Position numbers and translations under genes: made by a program. A DNA stretch of 32,933 nt from a virus: positions 1-32,933 of the IMG/VR virus record IMGVR_UViG_3300034063_000935; one strand, written 5' to 3'. Below the pieces are notes generated by a model. It worked only from the letters and a program-made list of their open reading frames with translations. It did no database searches and was not told where the DNA came from. Shown here one piece after another: positions 1 to 6,742 of this stretch. Position 1 is the stretch's first letter. Every line of letters starts with the position of its first letter.

Positions 1-210
1 GCCCTCGCCGCCGAACAGGCCGCCGTGGCCCGCGCTACCGAGGCCCTGCACGAAGCCCCCGCCCTGCAGGCCGCACTGGCGCAGGGTCAGGAGATCATGC
101 GCGGCCGGGTGGTTGCGCTGATTGATGCGCAGCGGGACGTGTTGCGCACCGGAGCTGCGACCACCGTGCTTGAGGCCCTGCGCCGCCAGGTGCTGGAGGT
201 GGAGGCATGA
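1..210 (+). CDS. Partial hypothetical protein, 3' end only
   Basis: The reading frame is open from the first base of the window, so the true start lies to the left. The visible 69 residues are rich in Ala, Leu, Glu and Arg and look like one long helix or coiled coil (ALRRQVLEVEA at the C terminus). No catalytic motif is visible and I do not recognise the family. The stop codon overlaps the start of the next gene in an ATGA arrangement, so it belongs to the same plus-strand operon. A GTG at position 25 could be an internal start, but nothing favours it over a frame that enters from outside. Confidence 0.6.
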   Translation, partial: ALAAEQAAVARATEALHEAPALQAALAQGQEIMRGRVVALIDAQRDVLRTGAATTVLEALRRQVLEVEA

Positions 211-530
211 GCACGATCACGATGTGGCGTCTCAATTCGTGCAGAAAGATTGAGCAAGTTGAATGCAGCAAGGTAACGGAGAAGTCCGTATTCATTGTTG
301 CCGAACCACTGTGGAATGGCGAAATGTACCGATTAAAGAAACCTCAAAGGGAGGCCATTGTTAGCGGCTGCCGCAGTTACCACAAAACCTGGGCCGACGC
401 CCACGCCGCGATGCTGCACAAGGCCGAACTGGAACTGGACGCCGCCCGTAGCCGGCTCGAGCGCGCACAGGGCGACTACGGCCGAATCAAGGGCATGAAA
501 CCACCGGCTGATGCGGAGGTGTCCTCATGA
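207..530 (+). CDS. Hypothetical protein with a C-terminal coiled coil
   Basis: This is a 107-residue protein that starts on the ATGA overlap with the upstream gene, which fixes the start. It has two parts. Residues 1 to about 65 come from visibly AT-richer DNA with codons unlike the neighbours. Residues from about 70 on (KAELELDAARSRLERAQGDY and onwards) form a GC-rich helical or coiled-coil tail typical of the small phage genes around it. No enzymatic motif is seen. The base-composition break suggests a recombination joint inside the gene. The function is unknown. It ends in an ATGA overlap with the next gene. Confidence 0.6.
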   Translation: MSTITMWRLNSCRKIEQVECSKVTEKSVFIVAEPLWNGEMYRLKKPQREAIVSGCRSYHKTWADAHAAMLHKAELELDAARSRLERAQGDYGRIKGMKPPADAEVSS

Positions 531-652
531 CCCTCTCCATCCTCGCCGGCCTACTGCAGATCATCTGCGTTGAGGCCGTGGTGGGCGCCTGCGTGCTGGC
601 CACGTCGCTCTGGTGGGCTGCCTGCCAGCGGCTTAACCGGGAGGGGGAGTGA
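527..652 (+). CDS. Small membrane protein, 41 aa
   Basis: This short reading frame runs from an ATGA overlap with the preceding stop to a TGATG overlap with the next start. The protein is almost entirely one hydrophobic segment (residues 2-32, SILAGLLQIICVEAVVGACV and onwards) followed by a short charged tail, QRLNREGE, so a single membrane-spanning helix is likely. Its function is unknown. The main support is the tight translational coupling on both sides and the clean hydrophobic segment. Confidence 0.5.
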   Translation: MTLSILAGLLQIICVEAVVGACVLATSLWWAACQRLNREGE

Positions 653-831
653 TGTTCCCACCCCTGAGTGAGCAGCACTGCTCCAGCTGCCGGTACTTCT
701 TCCCCGATCAGCACGACCTAGGCCAGTGCCGCCGCAACCCGCCGCAGATCGGCCCACGCGGTGGGCAGTGGCCCACCGTCGCCGCTGATGACTGGTGTGG
801 GGAGTGGGTGGTTAGGGAGGGGGAGCAGTGA
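652..831 (+). CDS. Small cysteine-rich (zinc-finger-like) phage protein
   Basis: This is a 59-residue protein starting at the ATG inside a TGATG overlap; a GTG one codon earlier is possible. It carries CSSCRYF near residue 10, then GQCRRNPP near 26, and ends with DDWCGEW. The pattern of two paired and two spaced cysteines resembles a small zinc-binding protein common in phage genomes, in which the CRRxPP and DWCGEW motifs recur. It is probably a Zn-stabilised accessory protein. The role is unknown. The last codons overlap the helicase start (ATG..TGA), so the two are co-translated. Confidence 0.65.
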   Translation: MFPPLSEQHCSSCRYFFPDQHDLGQCRRNPPQIGPRGGQWPTVAADDWCGEWVVREGEQ

Positions 832-2198
832 CCACCATTTACGCCGACTTCCTAGAGCGCAAGCTCCACACCGGCGCTGACCACGGCTTTGAGCCGGTGT
901 TTATGCCGCCCCAGCTGTTCGACTTCCAGCAGGCCCTCGTTCAGTGGGCCGTGCGCAAGGGCCGCGCCGCGATCTTCGCCGACTGCGGCCTGGGTAAGAC
1001 CGCCATGCAGCTCACCTGGGCTGAAAACGTGGCCCGCTACACCGACCGGCCCGTGCTGATCCTGACACCGCTAGCGGTCGCCGCGCAGACCATCCGCGAG
1101 GGCGAGAAGTTCGGCATCGAGTGCCACCGCTCCAGCGATGGCAGCGTGCCGGGGCGGATCGTGATCACGAACTATGAACGGCTGTCAGCATTCAACCCGG
1201 CCGACTTCGGCGGTGTTGTCTGCGATGAATCCAGCATCCTCAAGTCGTTTGACGGGGCACGCCGTAACGAGATCACCGACTTCATGCGCAAGGTGCCCTA
1301 CCGGCTGCTGGCCACCGCCACCGCCGCGCCCAATGACTTCATTGAGTTGGGCACCAGCTCCGAGGCCCTCGGCTACATGGGCCACATGGACATGCTGGCG
1401 CGGTTCTTCAAGAACGACCAGAACAACCTGACTAGCCGGCGGATGTATGGAGAGGCTCCTAAATGGCGCTTTAAGGGGCACGCTGAGCAGCCGTTCTGGA
1501 GATGGGTCACCAGCTGGGCCAGGGCCTGCCGCAAGCCCTCAGACCTTGGCTTTGATGATGGCCGCTTCATCCTGCCGCCACTGAATGAGATCGATCACCT
1601 GATCGAAACCAGCACGGTGCCGGAGGGGATGCTGTTTGCCATGCCTGCCACCGACCTACGGGAGCAGCGGGCAGAGAAGAAGCGCACCGTTCAGGAGCGC
1701 TGCGAACAGGTCGCGGCCATGGTCGCCACTACGGGCAAACCCGCTCTGGTGTGGTGCCACCTGAACGAGGAGGGAAACCTGTTGCAGCAGCTAGTCCCCG
1801 ACTCAATTCAGGTCTCTGGATCTGATCGGGATGATGTGAAGGAGTCAAGGCTGGTGGACTTTGCGGAAGGTCGCGCCAGGGTGCTGATCACTAAGCCCAA
1901 GATCGGCGCATGGGGCCTCAACTTCCAGCACTGCAACCACATCACGTATTTCCCATCTCACAGCTTTGAGCAGTACTACCAGTCGGTCCGCCGATGCTGG
2001 CGGTTCGGCCAAAAGCATGCCGTCAAGGTTGACATCATCCTGACGGAAGGGGAGCGGCGAATCATGGAAAACCTCAGCCGCAAACGGCAACAGGCTGAGC
2101 AGATGTTTTCCAATCTGGTGACAGAGATGAACCACTCCATCGCCATCAGCAAGCCCACCTACAACACCACCACCATCACCCTGCCGCCATGGCTGTAA
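828..2198 (+). CDS. SNF2/DEAD-like phage helicase (ATPase)
   Basis: This 456-residue superfamily 2 ATPase shows Walker A GLGKT at residues 54-58, a motif II DESS at 133-136 in place of DEAH, motif III TATAAP at 163-168, and a motif VI-like SVRRCWRFGQKH near residue 385, as in SNF2-type translocases. The start codon overlaps the upstream stop. The last 10 bases overlap the methyltransferase start, which implies translational coupling and joint function. Helicase/methyltransferase pairs of this kind are frequent in temperate phages. Their exact role (protection from host restriction, replication, or modification-linked remodelling) is not settled. Residues between the two RecA-like lobes (about 200-290) are family specific. 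Confidence 0.9.
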   Translation: MTTIYADFLERKLHTGADHGFEPVFMPPQLFDFQQALVQWAVRKGRAAIFADCGLGKTAMQLTWAENVARYTDRPVLILTPLAVAAQTIREGEKFGIECHRSSDGSVPGRIVITNYERLSAFNPADFGGVVCDESSILKSFDGARRNEITDFMRKVPYRLLATATAAPNDFIELGTSSEALGYMGHMDMLARFFKNDQNNLTSRRMYGEAPKWRFKGHAEQPFWRWVTSWARACRKPSDLGFDDGRFILPPLNEIDHLIETSTVPEGMLFAMPATDLREQRAEKKRTVQERCEQVAAMVATTGKPALVWCHLNEEGNLLQQLVPDSIQVSGSDRDDVKESRLVDFAEGRARVLITKPKIGAWGLNFQHCNHITYFPSHSFEQYYQSVRRCWRFGQKHAVKVDIILTEGERRIMENLSRKRQQAEQMFSNLVTEMNHSIAISKPTYNTTTITLPPWL

Positions 2199-3160
2199 TC
2201 ACTGACCGTTACGCGATCTATCACGGCGACTGCATCGAAGTGATGCAGGGACTGCCGAGCGAATCCGTTCACTTTTCGATCTATTCCCCACCGTTTGCCG
2301 GCCTGTACGTCTACAGCTCAAACGAGCGGGACATCAGCAACAACAACGACTATGATCAGTTCCTGCTTCACTACGGCTATGTGGTTTCACAACTGCATCG
2401 CCTGACACTGCCTGGCAGGTTGACCGCTGTTCACTGCTGCGACATTCCAACCGGCAACAGTGGACAGGATGCGCTGTTTGATTTGCCGGGCGCGATTGTG
2501 CGTTTGCATGAGCAGCACGGATGGCACTACGTGGCCCGCCACACCATCTGGAAAGAACCGCTATGGGTGCGCAATCGCACGATGGTGAAGAACCTGGCAC
2601 ATAAGACGATTGTGGATGATGCAGCTTTTGCTGGTGTTGCATCCGCTGATTATCTGTTGATTTTCCGCCGCAGCGGAGAGAACAAGATCCCCATCGCCAA
2701 TCCGACCGGGCTTGACCATTACGCTGGAGAGTGTCCCATTCCCCAAGAGCTGCACCGCTACAAGGGCTGGAAAGGCAAGCAAACCGAAAACCGTTTCAGC
2801 CACTGGATCTGGCGTCGGTATGCCTCATCTATCTGGGATGACATCAACATGGGCCGGGTTCTGCCGTTCCGTGATGGCAAGGATCCTGACGATGAAAAGC
2901 ACGTTCACCCGCTGCAACTGGATGTGATCGATCGTGCCATCTGCCTACGGTCAAACCCTGGTGAGACAGTGCTAACCCCATTCATGGGTGTGGGCAGTGA
3001 GGTCTACGGGGCGGTGTCGCTAGGCCGCCGTGGCATCGGTATCGAGTTGAAAGAGTCGTATTTCAACCAAGCAATCAAGAACATGGAGATCGCCGTAGAG
3101 GACACACGCGACCCTGACCAGGGCAGCCTGATCAATTTCGATGACCTGGAGGCCGCCTGA
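2189..3160 (+). CDS. DNA amino-methyltransferase (N4-cytosine or N6-adenine, beta-type order)
   Basis: This is a 323-residue S-adenosylmethionine-dependent DNA methylase. The catalytic motif IV is SPPF at residues 33-36. The AdoMet-binding motif I lies near the C terminus (PFMGVGSE at about 263-270, then GIGIELKESYF at about 282-292). Motif IV before motif I is the beta arrangement. SPP[FY] is more usual in N4-cytosine enzymes and DPPY in N6-adenine enzymes, so m4C is the better guess. No restriction endonuclease is seen beside it, so it is likely an orphan phage methylase working with the overlapping helicase. Long central insertions (about 120-250) may hold the target recognition region. 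Confidence 0.9.
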   Translation: MAVITDRYAIYHGDCIEVMQGLPSESVHFSIYSPPFAGLYVYSSNERDISNNNDYDQFLLHYGYVVSQLHRLTLPGRLTAVHCCDIPTGNSGQDALFDLPGAIVRLHEQHGWHYVARHTIWKEPLWVRNRTMVKNLAHKTIVDDAAFAGVASADYLLIFRRSGENKIPIANPTGLDHYAGECPIPQELHRYKGWKGKQTENRFSHWIWRRYASSIWDDINMGRVLPFRDGKDPDDEKHVHPLQLDVIDRAICLRSNPGETVLTPFMGVGSEVYGAVSLGRRGIGIELKESYFNQAIKNMEIAVEDTRDPDQGSLINFDDLEAA

Positions 3161-3300
3161 TGGAAACCCGCCGCCTAACCGTTGTCCTGCCCCTGCCTCA
3201 AGTCGAGGCGTTACGCCGTCTGCAGCGGCCAGGGGAGGGGATGAACGATCTGCTGCGGCGGATCGTGAACGACCGGATCCACAACCCCGCCCCACGATGA
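3160..3300 (+). CDS. Ribbon-helix-helix-like small protein, 46 aa
   Basis: The start overlaps the methylase stop (TGATG). The protein opens with a basic beta-strand segment (ETRRLTVVLPLPQVEALRRL) followed by a short turn and a second helix (GMNDLLRRIVNDRI). This is the strand-helix-helix layout and length of small ribbon-helix-helix DNA-binding proteins. It could be an autoregulator of the operon. The fold assignment is from pattern only, and no partner toxin is recognisable next to it. Confidence 0.55.
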   Translation: METRRLTVVLPLPQVEALRRLQRPGEGMNDLLRRIVNDRIHNPAPR

Positions 3301-3572
3301 TCACCCTCACCACCCCCACCCAGCAGGCCCTGGCCCGCATCGTCACCGCGCCCGCCACCAGTGATCAGGGCCGGCCGACGCCAACACCCTCCACCCGGTT
3401 ATCGCTGGCCGCCTGCCCCATGCCGACCCGGTGCTTTACGCCTTGCGAGACGTGCACCAACGTCGCCCGCAGCATGGCCGGTGAGCTGGGGCAGATCCTT
3501 CGGGAGCGGCACGGTGGGTCCAGTTCGGTGGCGGACTGGTTGGATGGTTTGGGGTGCAGAACCGGAACCTAA
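3297..3572 (+). CDS. Hypothetical protein, 91 aa, with cysteine pair
   Basis: The ATG lies in an ATGA overlap with the previous stop. The protein has a Thr/Pro-rich N terminus, then CPMPTRCFTPCETC around residues 40-53, a helical stretch (ARSMAGELGQILRERHGG) and a C terminus ending WLDGLGCRTGT. The CxxC-type cysteines suggest metal binding. Its last codons and TAA stop lie inside the conserved promoter-like element that begins at 3554, so transcription signals for the next unit are embedded in this gene. The function is unknown. Confidence 0.5.
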   Translation: MITLTTPTQQALARIVTAPATSDQGRPTPTPSTRLSLAACPMPTRCFTPCETCTNVARSMAGELGQILRERHGGSSSVADWLDGLGCRTGT

Positions 3573-3612
3573 GCGGTATGATTCCATCACCAGCAGCCCG
3601 AGCGCGGCGCTG
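3554..3612 (+). promoter_or_regulatory. Conserved phage promoter/leader element, copy 1
   Basis: The core TGCAGAACCGGAA (3555-3567) is followed by a TATGAT -10-like hexamer at 3577-3582. The hexamer 17 bases upstream is GTGCAG, a poor match to TTGACA. The leader at 3591-3612 is predicted to form a hairpin: 7 base pairs, one bulged A, a 7-base loop. The whole 59-base block recurs at 5410-5468. It precedes the small membrane/HTH gene at 3636. That it is a promoter is inferred from the -10 match and its recurrence. Confidence 0.65.
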
Positions 3613-3635
3613 GCCATCCACTCGCCACCATTGCC

Positions 3636-3815
3636 ATGACCACCATCTGCACCATCCTGGCCCTGTTGCTGTTTCCTGTTCTGTTCTTGCTGTGGCTCAC
3701 GGAATCCCGTCAGCAACGCGCTCGGCGGTGGCGGCGGGATGGGCTCACCTATCGGGTGATCGCCGAGAGGCTGGGCTGCAGCCAGACCACGGTTCGGCGG
3801 TTGTTGGCTGCTTGA
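3636..3815 (+). CDS. Membrane-anchored helix-turn-helix protein, 59 aa
   Basis: This short gene is the first reading frame after the conserved element. Residues 4-22 (ICTILALLLFPVLFLLWL) form a strong transmembrane segment. A basic stretch, RQQRARRWRR, follows, and the C terminus (LTYRVIAERLGCSQTTVRRL) has the spacing of a helix-turn-helix. A membrane helix joined directly to a tiny HTH is unusual. It might tether phage or host DNA to the membrane, or the HTH may be a non-functional relic. A second protein of the same layout lies in the lysis region (15316-15777). Confidence 0.6.
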   Translation: MTTICTILALLLFPVLFLLWLTESRQQRARRWRRDGLTYRVIAERLGCSQTTVRRLLAA

Positions 3816-3842
3816 TCGCTCACCCCACCACGGAGACACACC

Positions 3843-4196
3843 ATGACCACACCACACCGCGCCACGCCTGAGCAGTGGGAGCTGATTGACGACTCCAGTC
3901 GTGGGGTCGTATCAGCATCCTGCCTCCTCGAGCTCCGCGCCCGCGTCGAGGCGCTAGAGGCCGCCCAGCGCAAAACTCCCATGACCGAACTCCGCGCCGC
4001 CAGTGCTGAGGCGAGGCCTGCTGGGTTGGTGGAGAGGGTGGCGGCCCGGATTGAGTTCGGCATTGATGCCAACCAGGACCCGGAAGGCATCGCCCGCGCC
4101 GCAATCCGCGAGGCGGCGGCGGCTGCCAAGGATCTCAGGTTCACCACCGCCAAGGCCCTGATCGACTGGCTGGATCGGGAGGCCGACCGTGGCTGA
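3843..4196 (+). CDS. Cyanophage/cyanobacterial hypothetical protein (HRATPEQW family)
   Basis: This 117-residue protein begins TTPHRATPEQWELIDD, followed by a helical LELRARVEALEAAQ and a C-terminal AARAIREA-like helix ending in LIDWLDREADRG. I recognise the HRATPEQWE start from small proteins of picocyanobacterial genomes; none has a function known to me. A paralogue with the same start and the same order of segments lies at 5051-5407. The start is preceded by GGAGACACACC, a reasonable ribosome binding site. The GTG start of the next gene overlaps its end. Confidence 0.6.
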   Translation: MTTPHRATPEQWELIDDSSRGVVSASCLLELRARVEALEAAQRKTPMTELRAASAEARPAGLVERVAARIEFGIDANQDPEGIARAAIREAAAAAKDLRFTTAKALIDWLDREADRG

Positions 4197-4407
4197 ACTG
4201 TCGCCAGCGGCTCAGGCGATCGTGGCAGCATTCAACGAGCGCCACGAGTTGCGCGGCCCCTTTGATGATGACTGGGTGGAGCAGTGCCTGGCCGCCGCCC
4301 TCCGCGCTGCTGCTGCTCACCTTGGCAGCTGCAACGCATCGACGGAACTCCTCGCCATCGCCACCGAGCTGGAGCAGACCACTAACACTACGGAGACAAC
4401 ACCATGA
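4189..4407 (+). CDS. Cyanobacterial hypothetical protein, 72 aa
   Basis: This 72-residue protein starts with GTG (MAELSPAAQAIVAAFNERHE), overlapping the preceding gene by 8 bases. Features are an LSPAAQAIV helix, DDDWVEQCLAAALRAAA, and LLAIATELE near the end. The SPAAQAV...W..QCLAAALRA pattern is familiar from repeated small genes in picocyanobacteria. No catalytic residues are evident. Its end overlaps the next ATG (ATGA). Confidence 0.55.
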   Translation: MAELSPAAQAIVAAFNERHELRGPFDDDWVEQCLAAALRAAAAHLGSCNASTELLAIATELEQTTNTTETTP

Positions 4408-4715
4408 CTACTGAACACCCGATCACCCCACCGCCGGAGCTGGTGAAGGAGTTGTACGGGCTGCCCCAGATGGGGGCAATAGAAAAGGCATATCAAGCCG
4501 GCGCCGACCAGGAGCTGGAGGCGTGCCTAAGGCTGGTTGAAATTGACGGTGGTGAAGATGCTTATGACTTTGCTCGCTACATCCGTGCCGCCAGACGCCC
4601 CAAGCCACCGAGCCTGAAGGAGCAGGCGCTGGAGGCACTAGATCGCATGGATCAATTTCCTACTGCCGATGACCAACACATCATCCGCCGCGCACTGGAG
4701 CAACTCAATGACTGA
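4404..4715 (+). CDS. Hypothetical protein (TPPPELV family), paralogue 1
   Basis: This 103-residue protein shares its layout with the next gene. Both have a TPPPELV start, a central GADQELEACLRLVE-like segment (GADQELEAC is identical in both), an AARRPKP stretch, and a C terminus ending in IRRALE. It is probably soluble and helical. The function is unknown. The duplication with the neighbour must be fairly old, because only the motifs are conserved. The ends overlap neighbouring genes by 4 and 8 bases. Confidence 0.6.
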   Translation: MTTEHPITPPPELVKELYGLPQMGAIEKAYQAGADQELEACLRLVEIDGGEDAYDFARYIRAARRPKPPSLKEQALEALDRMDQFPTADDQHIIRRALEQLND

Positions 4716-5058
4716 CCCAAAACTCACCCCACCGCCGGAGCTAGTGCAGCAGTGGGGGCACAATGCCAACCTGTCAGGTGTGCCGCACAACGATGAACAC
4801 TGGGCATACGAACAACACATCGCCACCCGCGCTGCCCAATGGGGCGCCGACCAGGAGCTGGAGGCGTGTCGCAAGTTTATTTCCGAAGACTATTCTTGCA
4901 GTGCTGCCGAAAAGCTTATGGCCGCCCGTCGCCCTAAGCCGCAGCCACTGAACAGCATTGCCTTGGAAATGCTGGATACGATTGAAAAGATGGATGTGGT
5001 GATTCCAGAGATCACCGACACAATCCGCCGTGCCCTGGAGGCCCTGCCCAATGACTGA
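4708..5058 (+). CDS. Hypothetical protein (TPPPELV family), paralogue 2
   Basis: This 116-residue protein starts at the ATG at 4708 (MTDPKLTPPPELVQQWG); a longer frame from 4669 would intrude into the upstream gene. It shares TPPPELV, WGADQELEAC, AARRPKPQPL and TIRRALEAL with the preceding gene, so the two form a tandem duplication. The insert between the first two motifs (residues 15-45) differs, which may reflect different partners. The function is unknown. Confidence 0.6.
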   Translation: MTDPKLTPPPELVQQWGHNANLSGVPHNDEHWAYEQHIATRAAQWGADQELEACRKFISEDYSCSAAEKLMAARRPKPQPLNSIALEMLDTIEKMDVVIPEITDTIRRALEALPND

Positions 5059-5407
5059 CCAACAACAACACCGCGCCACGCCTGAGCAGTGGGAAAACAT
5101 AGAGGAGTATCGAGACGATGGCTACGACGACGGATACGGTTCTTACATCATCGAACTGCGCGACCGCATCGCAGCGTTGGAGGCCGCCCAGGCCAGCCAA
5201 TTTCGTGGCGCCACGGAAATGGTCGCACCGTCAGCCCTCACCGATTCGCTGATGGAGCGGGTGGCAAGGGCGATTTACGACGCTCCGAACACCCACGAAG
5301 GCTGGCGTAGCGAAGCCCGCGCCGCGATCCGTGAGGTGGCAGCTTGGCTGGATACCAAAGGTCAGCATGGCTGCTCGCTATGGCTGCGCGAGGAGGCCAG
5401 CCGCTAA
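5051..5407 (+). CDS. Cyanophage hypothetical protein (HRATPEQW family), paralogue 2
   Basis: This 118-residue protein begins TDQQQHRATPEQWENIEEY and repeats the order seen at 3843-4196: an ELRDRIAALEAAQ helix, an ERVARAIYDA segment, EARAAIREVAAWLD, and an acidic or basic C terminus. It has an additional Tyr/Asp/Gly-rich patch (DDGYDDGYGSY) near residue 22. It overlaps the previous gene by 8 bases. The stop lies just before the second copy of the promoter-like element. The function is unknown. Confidence 0.6.
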   Translation: MTDQQQHRATPEQWENIEEYRDDGYDDGYGSYIIELRDRIAALEAAQASQFRGATEMVAPSALTDSLMERVARAIYDAPNTHEGWRSEARAAIREVAAWLDTKGQHGCSLWLREEASR

Positions 5408-5409
5408 AG

Positions 5410-5468
5410 GTGCAAATCCGGAACCTATGCGGTAGGGTATGGAGGTCAGCAGGCCGAGCGCGCCGCTG
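5410..5468 (+). promoter_or_regulatory. Conserved phage promoter/leader element, copy 2
   Basis: The core TGCAAATCCGGAA (5411-5423) aligns with copy 1. The -10 position holds TAGGGT (5433-5438), weaker than TATGAT in copy 1. The hairpin-forming leader at 5447-5468 starts exactly 14 bases after the T of the -10, as in copy 1. It differs from copy 1 in only two of 22 bases, and these compensate within the stem (C-G in copy 1, G-C in copy 2). It stands before the membrane protein gene at 5505. Confidence 0.65.
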
Positions 5469-5504
5469 ACCACCTATCCCGCCCGGCACTGGCCGGTTGT
5501 ATTC

Positions 5505-5867
5505 ATGTCCATCACCACCATGGCCGGCACTGCTGGCCGCATCACTGGTACAGCTGCCAAAGGCCTGATCTGGGCTTATCGCACCATCGACTGGGCCGAG
5601 GTCGGCGCAATCGTGCTGCACGGCCTACAGGTTCTGATCGTGCTCACGCTCCTGGCTGGCAGGACCAGCCGCCAAGCATGGGACACCGTGCCAGTCCTGA
5701 GCGAACGGCTCGGCCGCTGGTACGCCGGCCTGATCGCACCAACGCCAGCACCGACCTACAAGCGCGCCGAGCTGGAGCAGCTCACCTGCCGTCAGCTCAT
5801 GGCCATTACCGGCACCCGCCGGAAACTCGCCAAGCGGCACCTCGTCGAGCTGGCGCTGGCGGCCTGA
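5505..5867 (+). CDS. Membrane protein with C-terminal SAP-like segment
   Basis: This 120-residue protein starts at the ATG at 5505. A start at 5439 falls at the expected transcription start of the upstream element and is unlikely. Residues about 36-55 (VGAIVLHGLQVLIVLTLLAG) form a transmembrane helix. The C terminus (ELEQLTCRQLMAITGTRRKL, about 87-106, and onwards) resembles SAP or Rho-N-like nucleic-acid-binding helices. The position after copy 2 mirrors the membrane/HTH gene after copy 1. The function is unknown. Confidence 0.55.
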   Translation: MSITTMAGTAGRITGTAAKGLIWAYRTIDWAEVGAIVLHGLQVLIVLTLLAGRTSRQAWDTVPVLSERLGRWYAGLIAPTPAPTYKRAELEQLTCRQLMAITGTRRKLAKRHLVELALAA

Positions 5868-5887
5868 TCACATACAACCGAGACGTC

Positions 5888-6121
5888 ATGAAAGACCACC
5901 TCCAGCCCGGTGACATCTGGCGGCACCCCGGCATGGGGCTGCTCTACGTCACCGATGAAAATCGAGATGCGTACCCCGGCTACTGGAAGTGCTACTGGGG
6001 AATGGGCGGCAACCCCAATGCGCCGTTCACGTTCCGCCATCCAAACAACACCACCAACCTGACGCTGGTGCAGCGGCTGGGTGAACAGGACGAGAACGGC
6101 GAATGGCACCTCAAGCGATGA
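5888..6121 (+). CDS. Hypothetical protein, 77 aa
   Basis: This starts at the ATG at 5888 (MKDHLQPGDIWRHPGMGLLY). It contains a beta-rich N terminus, then aromatic and Gly/Asn-rich residues (YWKCYWGMGGNPNAPF) and a C-terminal strand (LTLVQRLGEQDENGEW). It could be a small beta-barrel-like domain. I do not recognise it. It ends in an ATGA overlap with the next gene, which supports its being expressed. Confidence 0.5.
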   Translation: MKDHLQPGDIWRHPGMGLLYVTDENRDAYPGYWKCYWGMGGNPNAPFTFRHPNNTTNLTLVQRLGEQDENGEWHLKR

Positions 6122-6264
6122 TCCCACGCCTGTATCACATCCAGCTCACCACTGGCTCCATAGAGCTCTACGCCATCACACAGGCCCAGGCCATCCGCAC
6201 CGCGCTGGAGCTGGCCGGCCCTGGTGCCACGGTCCTCAGGGTGTGGCGAGAGGGCGACTGGTAG
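6118..6264 (+). CDS. Hypothetical protein, 48 aa
   Basis: This small gene opens on the ATGA overlap with the previous stop. The sequence MIPRLYHIQLTTGSIELYAI, followed by a helix (QAQAIRTALELAGPGA) and a strand (TVLRVWREGDW), gives a compact beta-alpha-beta protein. It is the last plus-strand gene of the left operon; the next gene is on the other strand and converges on it with no gap. The function is unknown. Confidence 0.5.
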   Translation: MIPRLYHIQLTTGSIELYAITQAQAIRTALELAGPGATVLRVWREGDW

Positions 6265-6471
6265 TCACACGCCCGGCTCGTCCACCTCAGACGGGCCACG
6301 TCGAGGCTGCACGCCACCACCAGGGAGCTGCAGCCCGCGGCGTTGGCACTCGTCAATGAACGCCGCCGCGGCCGTGTGTCGGTCGCTGTGCTCCACCTGC
6401 ACGCCGCCGCATTGGATCAGCCAGACCGGTTGGCCGTCCCTGATCACCAGCTCAGCGGTGGGGAGATCCAT
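6265..6471 (-). CDS. Hypothetical protein, 68 aa
   Basis: This minus-strand frame starts at 6471 and has its stop directly against the stop of the plus-strand gene. The N terminus (MDLPTAELVIRDGQPVWLIQ) looks like beta strands, and the middle (HTAAAAFIDECQRRG) is helical. This resembles the beta-alpha layout of the plus-strand gene it faces. The C terminus is Pro/Gly/Arg rich. There is no clear Shine-Dalgarno. Its function is unknown, and it may be spurious. Confidence 0.4.
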   Translation of the reverse strand: MDLPTAELVIRDGQPVWLIQCGGVQVEHSDRHTAAAAFIDECQRRGLQLPGGGVQPRRGPSEVDEPGV

Positions 6472-6492
6472 GGCTCAGGGTATGGACAGGGG

Positions 6493-6675
6493 ATGTACGT
6501 TCCCCGAGACTCCCTGCCGTTACTGGGCTCTCACTACGACATCCGGGCCATTGATGAGGATCTGTATCTGGCGGTGCTCGCCTGTCGTAGAGCGCAAAGT
6601 GGCTGCGCTGCAGGCGATCTGACCAGTACGCCAGCTCCAGCGTTAGGGACTGCAGGGGACTGCGAAGGCCCATAA
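6493..6675 (+). CDS. Possible small protein upstream of the integrase
   Basis: This 60-residue frame starts at the ATG at 6493 with AGGGG just upstream. The first half (MYVPRDSLPLLGSHYDIRAI and DEDLYLAVLACRRAQ) looks like a real protein; the second half is low-complexity. It fills most of the otherwise empty 271 bases between the minus gene and the integrase. An attachment site or integrase promoter may also lie here, but I see no convincing core repeat. Confidence 0.35.
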   Translation: MYVPRDSLPLLGSHYDIRAIDEDLYLAVLACRRAQSGCAAGDLTSTPAPALGTAGDCEGP

Positions 6676-6742
6676 TTTCGCGGAATATGTACCGGCCGTC
6701 CATCGGTGCATTGATCCCAGATTCTGCGCGTCGTATTCGCCC

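Noticed and set aside
6472-6742. A tRNA gene or att core next to the integrase.
   Set aside because: I could not fold a cloverleaf or find a convincing core repeat; the short direct repeat GGGACTGC at about 6645-6662 is too small to call.
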